Shown: positions 16,685 to 25,458, counted from the first letter of the stretch. The stretch: 64,000 nucleotides of DNA from Paenibacillus sp. URB8-2 (GCF_013393385.1 NZ_AP023239.1:3100001-3164000); one strand, 5' to 3'. Translations and numbers: made by a program. Notes: generated by a model not told the origin, from the letters alone.

Positions 16685-18043
16685 TCATTTGGGTTGATTA
16701 GCATATTCCCTTCCGATTGATGAATAATCCTCACCGCGAGGCAATGTATCTTTCCTGCGGTAAATACTTAGCAGTAAACCGAGTGCCCCAAACTCAGCCA
16801 GCAGATGACTGCCTCCGTAGCTTAAAAAGGGCAACGGCAAACCGAGGATAAGAACATGACCGGTCAACAAAAGCAAACCGTATACAAAAGGAAGGATCAG
16901 AAGCAGCGACATGCCCGTAAAAAGTATCTTGCCGAAAGGATCGCGGACAGTCCTCCAGGCCAGCACCGCTTGCGCAATGAACCATACTATTACTCCTGCA
17001 AGTGCAAGACCCGCCAAGTAACCGAATGTGTAAATCAAATAGGGGAAAAACATGTCGGAATACACGTATGGAAGTTGTTCCCTGAGTGCGCCAAACCCGT
17101 GTCCCCACCACCCTGCCGAAGCCATTGTTTCCCGAAGATTGATAATCATGTAGCTGGCACGCTTAGGAACACTGCGCGGATCAAAAGCAGCCATCATACC
17201 GAGCCTGTAAGCAGGTTCTTGCCACGCATATAATAATACAGCGGTCACCAGCCCTGAGATAGTAATAATTGAACGGCGCCATCCGCCATTTGACCTGGCA
17301 TAAACCATCAACGAAACTGCCGTGAATATGACTAATTCCGTCAATGCGTCTCCGACAGCGTAGATCAAACAAGGAAATAGAATCATTAAAGGTCCATAGC
17401 GTTTTTTTAAGCGATAAGCCCAGGGAGACGAACTCCGGTCAGAAGTCCACATTCCGGCCAGAGCGACCAGAAGAGTATATGGACTCCAGCCAAAAACATC
17501 GATGGCAAAGCCCGAGACTTTGATCCAGCCCTTGGCACCGTTCATAGATACATCAGAAAAAAACACGGCCATCATACCGATTAAAGTCACGACGTACAAA
17601 GCCCAGGAATAACGCCGGAGCTTGCGATAGTCGAAGAAAGCCAGCCCAAGCATTAATACGGTACCCATAACCAGATAATGAATGTGATTAGAGGCCAGCC
17701 TTCCATAAAACTCGTCGGTTACGGAGTTCACTTGAGTGGCGGCAAGGGATAGCATGCCCGACAATCCGATTGCCGCAAACATTAGAACCACGGCAAGTAA
17801 TCTCCAATTCATTCGCGGCTTATGTACTCGGTGCAAATTCCTTCCAACAGTTTCTGGGTCACCCATCTGCTCCAGCGCCCACTTGGCAGCGTCTTCTTTC
17901 TCGAAACCCATAACTTCCCGTTCCCCCGCCAGTTCTTCCAGATGGTTTGCCAACTCCATTCGCAGCTCACCGTGAAGCTCACGAGCACCGACCTGTGCGC
18001 AGACTCTATCCAGATATACCTCAAATGCATCCGATCTACTCAC
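16685..18043 (-). CDS. SEDS-family (FtsW/RodA/SpoVE) protein with N-terminal HAAS-like domain
   Basis: This 452-residue protein starts with a ~75-residue soluble domain (ELRMELANHLEELAGE and WALEQMGDPETVGRNLH) of the type found in front of many PadR-controlled membrane proteins, then about ten membrane helices. The SEDS signature LPFLSYGGS occurs near residue 415. SEDS proteins polymerise or handle lipid-linked cell-wall precursors. The GTG start lies directly behind the padR stop, with GGAGGG before it, so the genes are translationally coupled. Its role is likely conditional rather than housekeeping division. Confidence 0.85.
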   Translation of the reverse strand: MSRSDAFEVYLDRVCAQVGARELHGELRMELANHLEELAGEREVMGFEKEDAAKWALEQMGDPETVGRNLHRVHKPRMNWRLLAVVLMFAAIGLSGMLSLAATQVNSVTDEFYGRLASNHIHYLVMGTVLMLGLAFFDYRKLRRYSWALYVVTLIGMMAVFFSDVSMNGAKGWIKVSGFAIDVFGWSPYTLLVALAGMWTSDRSSSPWAYRLKKRYGPLMILFPCLIYAVGDALTELVIFTAVSLMVYARSNGGWRRSIITISGLVTAVLLYAWQEPAYRLGMMAAFDPRSVPKRASYMIINLRETMASAGWWGHGFGALREQLPYVYSDMFFPYLIYTFGYLAGLALAGVIVWFIAQAVLAWRTVRDPFGKILFTGMSLLLILPFVYGLLLLTGHVLILGLPLPFLSYGGSHLLAEFGALGLLLSIYRRKDTLPRGEDYSSIGREYANQPK

Positions 18044-18370
18044 TCAAATCCCTCCATTCCCCAATACGGAATCGACGGCATTGCGGAATAACGCCCATTC
18101 GCGTTTCTTTTCTTCCAAAATCCGCTTGCCTTTGTCCGTGATTTGGTAGTATTTCCGTTTACGCCCTTCGACGGTTTCCCAATAAGCCTTAACCCAATCC
18201 TCACCTTCCATGGCATGCAAGATGGGGTAAAGTGTTCCTTCCTTCAGCGCGAATGTCCCTTCCGATTTTCTTTCCAGTTCTTTAATCAGCTCATAGCCAT
18301 ACAGCGGTCTGCCGTTTAGCAGCATGAGCAACATCGTAGCGGTGCTGCCTTTCATAAGTTCCCTGTTCAT
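18044..18370 (-). CDS. PadR-family regulator
   Basis: The 108-residue protein has the PadR winged helix: LMKGSTATMLLMLL, RPLYGYELIKEL, LKEGTLYPILHAME and KRKYYQITDKGK. The ATG chosen has AGGAGG nine bases upstream; an ATG two codons earlier is only three bases from that site. It probably represses its own operon with the SEDS gene and may sense the HAAS-like domain or an envelope signal. Confidence 0.92.
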   Translation of the reverse strand: MNRELMKGSTATMLLMLLNGRPLYGYELIKELERKSEGTFALKEGTLYPILHAMEGEDWVKAYWETVEGRKRKYYQITDKGKRILEEKKREWALFRNAVDSVLGNGGI

Positions 18371-18513
18371 TGCCATGCTCCTCCTATTCCAATCATGGAC
18401 CGTTCAACTCGTAACGGTCATAATTATACATAGTCATTCTATGCATTGCAATCCTATGTATTGCAGATAACAGGAGAAATAAGATTTTTTCTCGGTAGAA
18501 TTATTCCAGTACG

Positions 18514-18546
18514 CAAAAAAACCGCTCCCCTATTGGAAAGCGGCTC
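18514..18546 (-). terminator. Intrinsic terminator of the ABC-2 operon
   Basis: On the minus strand CCGCTTTCC-AATA-GGGGAGCGG is followed by seven T residues. Confidence 0.75.
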
Positions 18547-18631
18547 TGGTAAAATCAAATGATTAATATCATTAAAGATAATCATTAATGTGCTGAATTA
18601 TCGTTGCTTGGAAGTCCGATTTGCATTTTCA

Positions 18632-19417
18632 TCAGGACCCCGCGCCCTTATATTTCCGCACTCCCCGGCTCCAGACAAACAAGCCGATACTGACAAAGAT
18701 TGCGCCCATGACCGGAGTCAGCAGCGCCATCCGCGTCATCTCTTCCCGCTGAAGGAACAGCCCCGCCGGATAGACGCCCACAAAGGCGAACGGCAGAATC
18801 CAGGTGAGCAGCACCTGAATCGCCCGGTTGTAAATCGTCACCGGATAGCGGCCGTAAGACTGGATGTTGTACATCAGCGGAATGATGCCGGTGGGAGCGT
18901 CCGAGAAGAAAGACAGCGCCGTCAGAGTTGTATAGATTCCCATATAAATGGCCGAAGCGCTGATCGTCAGCAGAATTAACGCCGGAATGGTCCACCACTC
19001 GAACGGCAGTCCTAAATTCAAGCCGCTGACCGCCATAATAAACAGTCCGACCAACGAGCCGATTAGCGAGGGCGGGTCCACATTTTCCAGAAATATCTGA
19101 AACAGATTGTGTGCGGGACGCGTTAAAATACGATCCATTTCCCCTTTGACGATATAGCGCTCGCTGAAATTCCACATATTCACGAAACAGGCGAACACCC
19201 CCCAAGGCAACATGAAAAAGCCGTAAACGAAGACCACCTCGTTCTGGCTCCACCCTGCAAGGCTGTTCGTATGCATAAAAATGACAAAGATAAAAATCAG
19301 ATTCGTCGCCTGAAATAATAGATCCGAAAGCACCTCAACCCAAAAATCCGCACGGTAGGTCAGCCGGGTCTTCATGTAATTTTTCAAATATTCCGACAGC
19401 AGTCCTAAGTGGTACAT
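18632..19417 (-). CDS. ABC-2 type permease, second subunit
   Basis: This 261-residue protein has six membrane helices. The motif YIVKGEMDRILTRPAHNLFQ, given in part as GEMDRILTRP, is characteristic of the paired ABC-2 permeases of the YhaP/ABC2_membrane_6 type. It is the third gene of an operon with another such permease and an ATPase. It is probably half of a heterodimeric exporter channel. The substrate is unknown. Confidence 0.88.
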   Translation of the reverse strand: MYHLGLLSEYLKNYMKTRLTYRADFWVEVLSDLLFQATNLIFIFVIFMHTNSLAGWSQNEVVFVYGFFMLPWGVFACFVNMWNFSERYIVKGEMDRILTRPAHNLFQIFLENVDPPSLIGSLVGLFIMAVSGLNLGLPFEWWTIPALILLTISASAIYMGIYTTLTALSFFSDAPTGIIPLMYNIQSYGRYPVTIYNRAIQVLLTWILPFAFVGVYPAGLFLQREEMTRMALLTPVMGAIFVSIGLFVWSRGVRKYKGAGS

Positions 19418-19424
19418 CTCTTCC

Positions 19425-20315
19425 TCAACCTCCCTGCACGAACAGGCGCTGCCGCGCCGCGCGGTATAACCAGAACAGCGGAATCAGCAGAACCGCAAAC
19501 CAGATGATCTGAATGCCGAATACGTTCCAAATCCCCACACCCTGCACCCGCCCGGTAAAGACAGAGCCCGGCAGATAGGTAATCGCCTGGAACGGCAGCA
19601 GTTTGAGTATGGAAGACAGCCAGCCCGGGAACAGACTGATCGGAATGATCAGACCGGAGAACAGATCGACAACGACGCGTTTCATGCGCATCAGCCCTTC
19701 GTTATTCTCCACGAAAAAAGCCAGCAGCCCGGTAATAATGTTAATCTGCGAATTGATCAAAAAGCTGAAAAACAGCATGACCAAGAAGCCTGCCCACGCC
19801 GCCGGGTCATGCGGAAGACGCACCGGAAACAGCAGCATGGCAAGCGCCATGCCCGGGATCATAAACAGCATAAAGCGGAACATTCCCTCTCCGAGACCCT
19901 GCATCATTTTGGCAAGAACATAATTGTAGGGCCTGATAAACTGGATGGCAATGCTTCCGTCGCGTATGTCCGTTGAAATTTCTCTGTCGAGATTATTGAA
20001 ATAGAACGCTCTCGCCATCCACGATACGGCAACATAAGTTGTCATCTGCGCCGCGGTGAAGCCGCCCAGTGACTCTCCCTGTCCGTAAATGGCTTTCCAG
20101 GTGAAATAATTGACGCCGATGTTGAGGGAATAGATCAGGATTCCTGTGTAATAATTCAGCCGGTAGGCCAGCATGGTCAGAAAGCGGATGCGGATAAAAT
20201 CGAAGTACGCCTCAAGCAGCAATCTTCGCTCGGACCTCTTGCCGCCCCCCTGGCCTTCCTCGCCAGTATCCCTGCTCCCTCGGGGTGAACCTGCTTCGGA
20301 AAGTGCATTAAACAT
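19425..20315 (-). CDS. ABC-2 type permease, first subunit
   Basis: The chosen ATG has AAGGAG six bases upstream and overlaps the ATPase stop by 8 bp, giving 296 residues; a longer upstream frame exists but lacks such a site. There are six membrane helices, and the motif DIRDGSIAIQFIRPYNYVL parallels the GEMDRILTRP element of its partner. It pairs with the downstream permease. Confidence 0.88.
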   Translation of the reverse strand: MFNALSEAGSPRGSRDTGEEGQGGGKRSERRLLLEAYFDFIRIRFLTMLAYRLNYYTGILIYSLNIGVNYFTWKAIYGQGESLGGFTAAQMTTYVAVSWMARAFYFNNLDREISTDIRDGSIAIQFIRPYNYVLAKMMQGLGEGMFRFMLFMIPGMALAMLLFPVRLPHDPAAWAGFLVMLFFSFLINSQINIITGLLAFFVENNEGLMRMKRVVVDLFSGLIIPISLFPGWLSSILKLLPFQAITYLPGSVFTGRVQGVGIWNVFGIQIIWFAVLLIPLFWLYRAARQRLFVQGG

Positions 20316-21360
20316 GCCCGGCTCCTTCCCGAGGCAGCGCCGGAGTCGCCTCTTCCGCCTTATTCGCAGACCCGGACTGGTAAATACTGCGGACGATATC
20401 GTCCGTATTCGTTTCAATAATCTTGATATCCGTGATATCGGCTTGTCCGACAACCCGGCCGAGAACGTCAGACACGTTCATTTCCAGCGGAATCCATACC
20501 GTAGCGCCCAGATTGTTCTCGGCTGTCCATTTTACAGGCATACCTTCGGTCAGCAGTTCCAGACGGTTAAGCTTTGTGGCGGTTCCAAACTGAAATACCA
20601 CTTCGCGGCCCGTTCCCCAGCGCTGCTTCAGCTCATCGAGCCCGCCGTCGTAAATAATGCTCCCGTCATCGAGCATAATCACCCGCGAACAGAGCGCCTC
20701 AATGTCCTGCAAGTCATGGGTTGTAAGCAGAATAGTCGTGCCATGCTCGCGGTTCATATCCTTCAGGAACGAACGGATTTCAGACTTGACCACTATATCC
20801 AGGCCAATCGTCGGTTCGTCGAGAAATACGATGGACGGATTATGCAGCAGGGCCGCAACCAGCTCGCAGCGCATCCGCTGACCGAGACTGAGCTTGCGTA
20901 CAGGGCGGTTCAGCAGCTCCTGCAGCTCAAGCCTCTCTACCAGCTCGTCCAGACGCTTTTTGTAATCGGTTTCTTCCACGCGGTACACCTTGCGCAGAAG
21001 CTCGAATGATTCGATTACGCCGATATCCCACCAGAGCTGGCTTCGCTGGCCGAATACAACGCCGATGTTGCGGACGAATTTCTCGCGCTCTTCATAAGGC
21101 ACATAGCCGCCTACAGTCAAACGCCCGGAAGTCGGGACCAGAATACCGGTCAGCATTTTAATCGTCGTCGACTTTCCGGCACCATTCTCGCCGATATATC
21201 CGCAGATTTCACCCTCCGGAATTTGAAACGAGATATCCTTGACCGCAGTTACTTCGTTGTATTCCCGCTTAAACAAATCAACGAAGGCCCCTTTGAGACC
21301 TCCGCGGTTTTTTTGCACTTTAAAGGTTTTTCGCAAATCATGTACATCAATCGCCGCCAT
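20308..21360 (-). CDS. ABC transporter ATP-binding protein of ABC-2 exporter
   Basis: This 350-residue ATPase has Walker A GENGAGKST, signature LSLGQRMRCEL, Walker B IVFLDEPTIGLD and an H-loop TTHD. The last ~100 residues form an extra domain found in NatA/DrrA-like exporters. GAGGTATACT precedes the ATG MAAIDVH; a frame 11 codons longer is possible. It energises the two following permeases. Confidence 0.92.
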   Translation of the reverse strand: MAAIDVHDLRKTFKVQKNRGGLKGAFVDLFKREYNEVTAVKDISFQIPEGEICGYIGENGAGKSTTIKMLTGILVPTSGRLTVGGYVPYEEREKFVRNIGVVFGQRSQLWWDIGVIESFELLRKVYRVEETDYKKRLDELVERLELQELLNRPVRKLSLGQRMRCELVAALLHNPSIVFLDEPTIGLDIVVKSEIRSFLKDMNREHGTTILLTTHDLQDIEALCSRVIMLDDGSIIYDGGLDELKQRWGTGREVVFQFGTATKLNRLELLTEGMPVKWTAENNLGATVWIPLEMNVSDVLGRVVGQADITDIKIIETNTDDIVRSIYQSGSANKAEEATPALPREGAGHV

Positions 21361-21447
21361 AGTATACCTCGCTAAACAATTAAATTCATTCAAAGGCCAT
21401 TATAAAGGAACGGGCTTAAAAGCACCACCCTTTTAGTGTTTTGCCTT

Positions 21448-22227
21448 TTACCGTGCTATCATTCCCGGCAGCGATTCCCCGTCCTGCGCTTCAAGATGGC
21501 CGGAACGGATTACTTTCGTGCGCAAATATTTCTCGTTAAAAACGGACACATCTCCCCATAGCGCCACACGCTTCACAGCGTTCATTCCTGCTGCCTTCAG
21601 CGCTTTCAGCTTCTTGGGATTATTGGTGATAAGCGTAACTGGCTTGCTGCGCAGGTGCTGAAGCACGCTGATGGCGTCCGTATAGCTTCTGGAATCGTCC
21701 TCAAAGCCCAGCTCCAGGTTCGCTTCCACCGTGTCATAGCCTTCTTCCTGCAGAAGGTAAGCCATCGCCTTGCTGAACAACCCAATGCCTCTTCCCTCAT
21801 GATTAGCCAGATAAAATAGAGCGCCGGAGCCGTTCTCCACGATCATCTTCATCGACTGGTGAAGCTGGTAGCCGCAGTCGCAGCGCTTGCTGCCGAAAAT
21901 ATCGCCCGTATGGCAGATGCTGTGCATCCGAATAAGCGCGGTGTCGGCATTCTCGAAATCCCCGTACACCAAAACACTGGATTGCTGGCTGTCGGCAAGC
22001 TTCATCCCGGCCAGGCGGCCGATCAGCTTCTCCGTCATTTCCTCTCCCGCAAGTTCCAGGCGTTCTTCATCCGTCACGTGGAGCCAGCTGTACCACTTGA
22101 ATGTAACGGTCTCTCCGTTCAGGTTCACCGGAAGCGTAATCGGCCCGACAAGGATGTTGGCGGAGTCGTTCAGATCGATGGTATGGATTTTATTTTTAAG
22201 TATGGAGACAATCTCAGGTTTAATCAT
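21448..22227 (-). CDS. ribA: GTP cyclohydrolase II (RibA-type), stand-alone
   Basis: This 259-residue protein has the GTP cyclohydrolase II core: zinc cysteines Cys105, Cys116 and Cys118 in HSICHTGDIF and KRCDCG, then NHEGRGIGL and TNNPKKLKALKAAGM. The enzyme opens GTP to the first riboflavin precursor. It lacks the RibB half found in Bacillus RibBA and has an unusual ~80-residue N-terminal part. It is not in a rib operon; it is divergent from an HxlR regulator, which suggests redox or electrophile control of extra flavin supply. Confidence 0.88.
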   Translation of the reverse strand: MIKPEIVSILKNKIHTIDLNDSANILVGPITLPVNLNGETVTFKWYSWLHVTDEERLELAGEEMTEKLIGRLAGMKLADSQQSSVLVYGDFENADTALIRMHSICHTGDIFGSKRCDCGYQLHQSMKMIVENGSGALFYLANHEGRGIGLFSKAMAYLLQEEGYDTVEANLELGFEDDSRSYTDAISVLQHLRSKPVTLITNNPKKLKALKAAGMNAVKRVALWGDVSVFNEKYLRTKVIRSGHLEAQDGESLPGMIAR

Positions 22228-22302
22228 GAGCGCACCTTCCTTAATTATATTTCATTTCAATCGGCCGCTCGCAGCAGAGTCGATTTATTTTAAATTAAAG
22301 TA

Positions 22303-22315
22303 ACTATTTGTAAGT
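22303..22315. promoter_or_regulatory. HxlR-type half-symmetric site, ribA side
   Basis: ACTATTTGTAAGT differs in two positions from the palindrome at 22376-22388 and matches the ACTT...AAGT pattern bound by DUF24/HxlR proteins. Confidence 0.45.
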
Positions 22316-22375
22316 AAGTTTATCATTGTAATATAAATTCGTCAAGTTATAATATATACTTAAATAATTATAATT

Positions 22376-22388
22376 ACTTATTGTAAGT
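22376..22388. promoter_or_regulatory. HxlR-type palindrome, regulator side
   Basis: ACTTA-TTG-TAAGT lies just upstream of a TATAAT -10 box (22395-22400) of the HxlR gene, a good position for autorepression. Confidence 0.5.
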
Positions 22389-22418
22389 TTATGTTATAAT
22401 GAATGTTGAGGTGATGGT

Positions 22419-22751
22419 ATGAAAAATTTTGAAATGTGTCCCCGCTTTGAAAAAGCAGTCGATCTGCTAAGCAAGCGTTGGGTCGCGCTGATCGTATTTG
22501 TATTGATTCCCGGCCCATGCCGGTTTGGCGAAATTGAAAGCTGTTTGTCCAACCTAAGCGGCAAAGTACTGTCCGACCGTTTGAAGGAATTGGAAAATGA
22601 AGGCATTGTTCAGAGAACAGTCTATCCCGATATTCCGGTAAGAATCGAGTATTCCCTAACTGCTAAGGGAACGGCACTTGCACCTATTTTGAAGGAGATT
22701 GGCAACTGGTCCTCGGAATGGGTTGAGCTTGGAGCCGGAAGTCCCTCTTGA
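22419..22751 (+). CDS. HxlR/DUF24-family regulator with redox-type Cys7
   Basis: This 110-residue winged-helix protein has MCPRFEKAVDLLSKRW at the N-terminus; Cys7 is in the place of the sensing cysteine of YodB/CatR. The motifs GKVLSDRLKELENEGIVQR and RIEYSLTAKG are typical. GAGGTGATGGT precedes the ATG. It probably senses quinones or oxidants by Cys7 and controls itself and the divergent ribA gene. Confidence 0.9.
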   Translation: MKNFEMCPRFEKAVDLLSKRWVALIVFVLIPGPCRFGEIESCLSNLSGKVLSDRLKELENEGIVQRTVYPDIPVRIEYSLTAKGTALAPILKEIGNWSSEWVELGAGSPS

Positions 22752-22761
22752 CCCGCAGACA

Positions 22762-22811
22762 AAAATGACGCCCTTTTCCTTCCCGATCGGGATTTAAAGG
22801 GCGTTATTTAA
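22762..22811 (+). terminator. Intrinsic terminator of the HxlR gene
   Basis: A GACGCCCTTT/AAAGGGCGTT stem with inner CCCGATCGGG pairing follows the stop. Confidence 0.75.
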
Positions 22812-22865
22812 TATAAAGTATTCGGATTAATAGCATGACAATGGTAGGAATATACATATTTATGT

Positions 22866-22874
22866 CATACTATA
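22866..22874 (+). promoter_or_regulatory. Sporulation-type -10 element before the Met-rich gene
   Basis: CATACTATA fits the CATANNNTA -10 pattern of sigma-K (and resembles sigma-E) promoters. A convincing -35 element at the right distance was not found, so this is only suggestive. Confidence 0.3.
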
Positions 22875-22978
22875 GAATAATTTTATGTCGAAATTGTTGC
22901 TCAAGCATTGAAACCAACGGGAAAATATAGTAATTTAAAGAAGTCAAGTAAACTAATTAATAGAGAGGCGGAATAATA

Positions 22979-23194
22979 ATGGAAAGTATGTGTATGGAAA
23001 TGATGATGACGATGTGTATGGAAGACATGATGGCTAAGATGAAATGCATGAAAATGTGCATGGAAAAGATGTCGAAGATGGACGGCATGGAATCCATGGA
23101 CATGGACATGATGATGAAGAAAATGCAAGACTGCGATGAAATGATGACAATGTGTATGACTATGATGCGCGAATGCATGCCTATGTCAAAATAA
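22979..23194 (+). CDS. Methionine/cysteine-rich small protein, 71 residues
   Basis: Of 71 residues 31 are Met and 7 are Cys; the rest are mainly Lys, Glu and Asp. It starts MESMCMEMMMTMCMEDMM and ends RECMPMSK, with recurring MC, CM and MM pairs. There is no signal peptide. The ribosome binding site GAGAGGCGG sits seven bases before the ATG, and an intrinsic terminator follows 23 bp after the stop, so it is a complete gene. Thioether and thiol clusters bind Cu(I)/Ag(I) or scavenge oxidants in known proteins; that role, or a spore-coat role, is inference. I recognise no family. Confidence 0.75.
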   Translation: MESMCMEMMMTMCMEDMMAKMKCMKMCMEKMSKMDGMESMDMDMMMKKMQDCDEMMTMCMTMMRECMPMSK

Positions 23195-23217
23195 TTGTTT
23201 CAACTAAATCCGGTCTT

Positions 23218-23248
23218 GGCAGAGCAGACAACTGCATGCCTTTTTTTT
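23218..23248 (+). terminator. Terminator of the Met-rich gene
   Basis: Nested GGCA/TGCC and GCAG-ACAA-CTGC stems are followed by eight T residues. Confidence 0.8.
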
Positions 23249-23274
23249 ATGCCCTTTTTTGGGCTTTGTCTATT

Positions 23275-23595
23275 TTAATGATGCGCATGAATATATTTAT
23301 CCTGAAGTTTTTTAGCCAAAGAGATTCTCTCCAGTTTAAGTTCCCAGACCCGCTCTTTCCAAGCCCTCGCCTGAATATCGCTGCCGCCGCCGTTTCGCAG
23401 CTTCTCGAACAGTTCCAGTAAGATCGCATTGATATCGTCAAAACGGTTCCACATCTCTTTAATCTTCTGTTCACGAATTTCCGCTTCCGTCATGCTCTTC
23501 AGTTCTTTCAAGGTTTGGATGAGTTCGGCCTGCCACTGGGCATCGCCAATTTGTTTAGCATAATTATAAAGGTCCAGATAATCATCGACAGACAT
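23275..23595 (-). CDS. Helical hypothetical protein, 106 residues
   Basis: The start MSVDDYLDLYNYAKQIGD has AGGAG eight bases upstream; the open frame extends 31 codons further without a good site. The protein is acidic, mostly helical and without cysteines or membrane segments (LIQTLKELKSMTEAEIREQK). Function unknown. Confidence 0.7.
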   Translation of the reverse strand: MSVDDYLDLYNYAKQIGDAQWQAELIQTLKELKSMTEAEIREQKIKEMWNRFDDINAILLELFEKLRNGGGSDIQARAWKERVWELKLERISLAKKLQDKYIHAHH

Positions 23596-23722
23596 CTCTA
23601 CATCTCCTCGTTTTTCTTTATACCAAGTATTATACTCGGTATTATAGTTATTGCAATACCCTTTTAAAAAAAAGGAAACCGCCCTCACCAGGAGAGCGGC
23701 TTAATCGATATTTTTTATGCTA

Positions 23723-24775
23723 TTAGTCCTGGCTTGAATTCACCCGGAGCCCGTCCAGCGGAAGGAACAGCGAGAAGGTGCTGCCGCTGCCCGGTTCGGA
23801 TGCGGTTTTAATGTATCCGCCCTGTCCGGTGATTATTTTGCGGGTCAAATATAATCCGAGTCCGACGCCTTCCGCCTCCCTAGCGTTTGTCCCGCGATGG
23901 AAACGTTTGAATATGTCGTTTAGCTCTTCGGGGGAAATCCCCTGCCCGTTATCCGCTATGTCGATCCTAGCAAACAGATCATAGCCTGTGAGCGTAATAA
24001 TAATATTACCGCCTGAATCGGTGTATTTTATCGCGTTATCGATCACGTTATAGATGGCTTCAGTCGTCCATTTAGCGTCATGGGGAAGCACAAGTCCCTG
24101 TCCGCCCCTCCATTCGATCGTTAAGTTCTTATTCTCAGCCGCAGGAAACGCCTGCTTAATGGCGGCAAGCACCGTATTGCCGAGGTCTTTTGCTTCCGTC
24201 TCGATAGAGATAATTCCGGATTCCAATCGCGATAATTTAATCAGGCTGTTCAGCAGCCACGCCAGCTTGTCGGTTTGGCTCTTCAAGCGCCGGGTAAACT
24301 CCGAACGTTTATCTGGAGATATTTCGGGGTCGTCGAGCAGGCTGCTGTACATGGCGAGATTGGCGAGAGGCGTCTTGAGCTGGTGGGAGATGTCCGAGAT
24401 CAGCGATTTGATCTCCCTGTTTTCTTTTAGATACCGTTCTTTCTGAACGGATAAAATCCCCGTCAGTTGAATGACTTGGCTTTGCAGCTTGGACAGCAGC
24501 GTGTCTTCGGTGACGGAAAGTATCTCTTTATCCCGCCGGTAGATGAGGCCCTGGATCATTTCTGAAAGCTGTTCAAGGACGGTTTCCATTTCCCGGCGGA
24601 CGGAGAGTATGAATCCCGCGAATATCGCGCCGGTGCATGCTATATATGCGAAGCTGCCAATCAGGACCGGAGTTTCCGGGCGGAAGGAGAGCAGCAGCGT
24701 GACAAGCAGGCCGGATACCAATGCAAATACAGCCGCCCATCGAAAAATCAACCTCCGGAATGGATTCTTCTTCAT
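23723..24775 (-). CDS. Sensor histidine kinase
   Basis: This 350-residue kinase has two N-terminal membrane helices (residues ~10-57) with almost no extracellular loop, so it probably senses within the membrane or through the transporter. His131 in SDISHQLKTPLANL is the phospho-acceptor; the N box NVIDNAIKYT and G boxes DNGQGIS and GVGLGLYLT follow. It overlaps the response regulator by 4 bp and ends a four-gene unit with an ABC exporter. Confidence 0.93.
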   Translation of the reverse strand: MKKNPFRRLIFRWAAVFALVSGLLVTLLLSFRPETPVLIGSFAYIACTGAIFAGFILSVRREMETVLEQLSEMIQGLIYRRDKEILSVTEDTLLSKLQSQVIQLTGILSVQKERYLKENREIKSLISDISHQLKTPLANLAMYSSLLDDPEISPDKRSEFTRRLKSQTDKLAWLLNSLIKLSRLESGIISIETEAKDLGNTVLAAIKQAFPAAENKNLTIEWRGGQGLVLPHDAKWTTEAIYNVIDNAIKYTDSGGNIIITLTGYDLFARIDIADNGQGISPEELNDIFKRFHRGTNAREAEGVGLGLYLTRKIITGQGGYIKTASEPGSGSTFSLFLPLDGLRVNSSQD

Positions 24776-25458
24776 CCGTCACCCCACGTATAACCGATGC
24801 CAAATACCGTTTTGATGTACCGGCAGTTTTTGGGGTCATCTTCAAGCTTGTCCCGCAGCCTTTTGATATTAACGCTGAGCGTGTTCTCATCGACGAAATT
24901 CCCGGACTGGTCCCACAGCCGGTTAAGCAGCATCTCGCGGGTCATGACCTGCCCGCTGTTCTGAGCGAGCGCTTCAATCAACCGGAACTCGGTCGTTGTC
25001 AGCTTCAGCTCTTCTCCATTTTTAAATACCATCATTTTATTAAAGTTGATCTTCAAGTCCTTATACATAAAGGAACGCTCCAGCCCGGCTTCATCGTCTC
25101 CGGCTCTTCTCAGGACGGCCTTTAAGCGCCGCAGAAGCACCTCCATGCTGAATGGCTTGGCTATATAATCATCCGCCCCAAGGTCAAATCCCGCAACGAT
25201 TTCCGGCTCCGTATCATTGGCTGTGAGGAAGATAACGGGAATGACCGAGCTTCGGCGGATCTCTCTGCACAATTCGGCGCCGCTGCCATCGGGCAATCGG
25301 ATATCCAGAATAGCGAGATGAATGTTGTGTGATTGTAGATAATCGGCGCCCTCTTTGTAAGAGCCGGCTGCAAGCACCTCGTATTGTTCTTTTTCCAGTG
25401 TATAGGACAACCCCTCAAGCAGCAGCCGGTCATCTTCTACGATCAAAATGGTGGTCAT
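24772..25458 (-). CDS. OmpR-family response regulator
   Basis: This 228-residue protein has a receiver domain (Asp9, Asp10, phospho-acceptor Asp52 in LAILDIRLPDGSG, Lys in AKPF) and a C-terminal winged helix (TTTEFRLIEALAQNSGQVMTR, given in part as LTTTEFRLIEAL). It partners the overlapping histidine kinase and probably controls the ABC transporter encoded just upstream. Confidence 0.94.
   Translation of the reverse strand: MTTILIVEDDRLLLEGLSYTLEKEQYEVLAAGSYKEGADYLQSHNIHLAILDIRLPDGSGAELCREIRRSSVIPVIFLTANDTEPEIVAGFDLGADDYIAKPFSMEVLLRRLKAVLRRAGDDEAGLERSFMYKDLKINFNKMMVFKNGEELKLTTTEFRLIEALAQNSGQVMTREMLLNRLWDQSGNFVDENTLSVNIKRLRDKLEDDPKNCRYIKTVFGIGYTWGDG

Noticed and set aside
18561..18592. Fur box near the end of the ABC-2 operon
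   Set aside because: The AT-rich symmetric stretch has only a half match to the Fur consensus and lies downstream of the operon, not at a promoter.
22901..23178. His-rich frames on the strand opposite the Met-rich gene
   Set aside because: They are the complement of ATG codons (CAT = His), lack ribosome binding sites, and the plus-strand gene has its own RBS and terminator.
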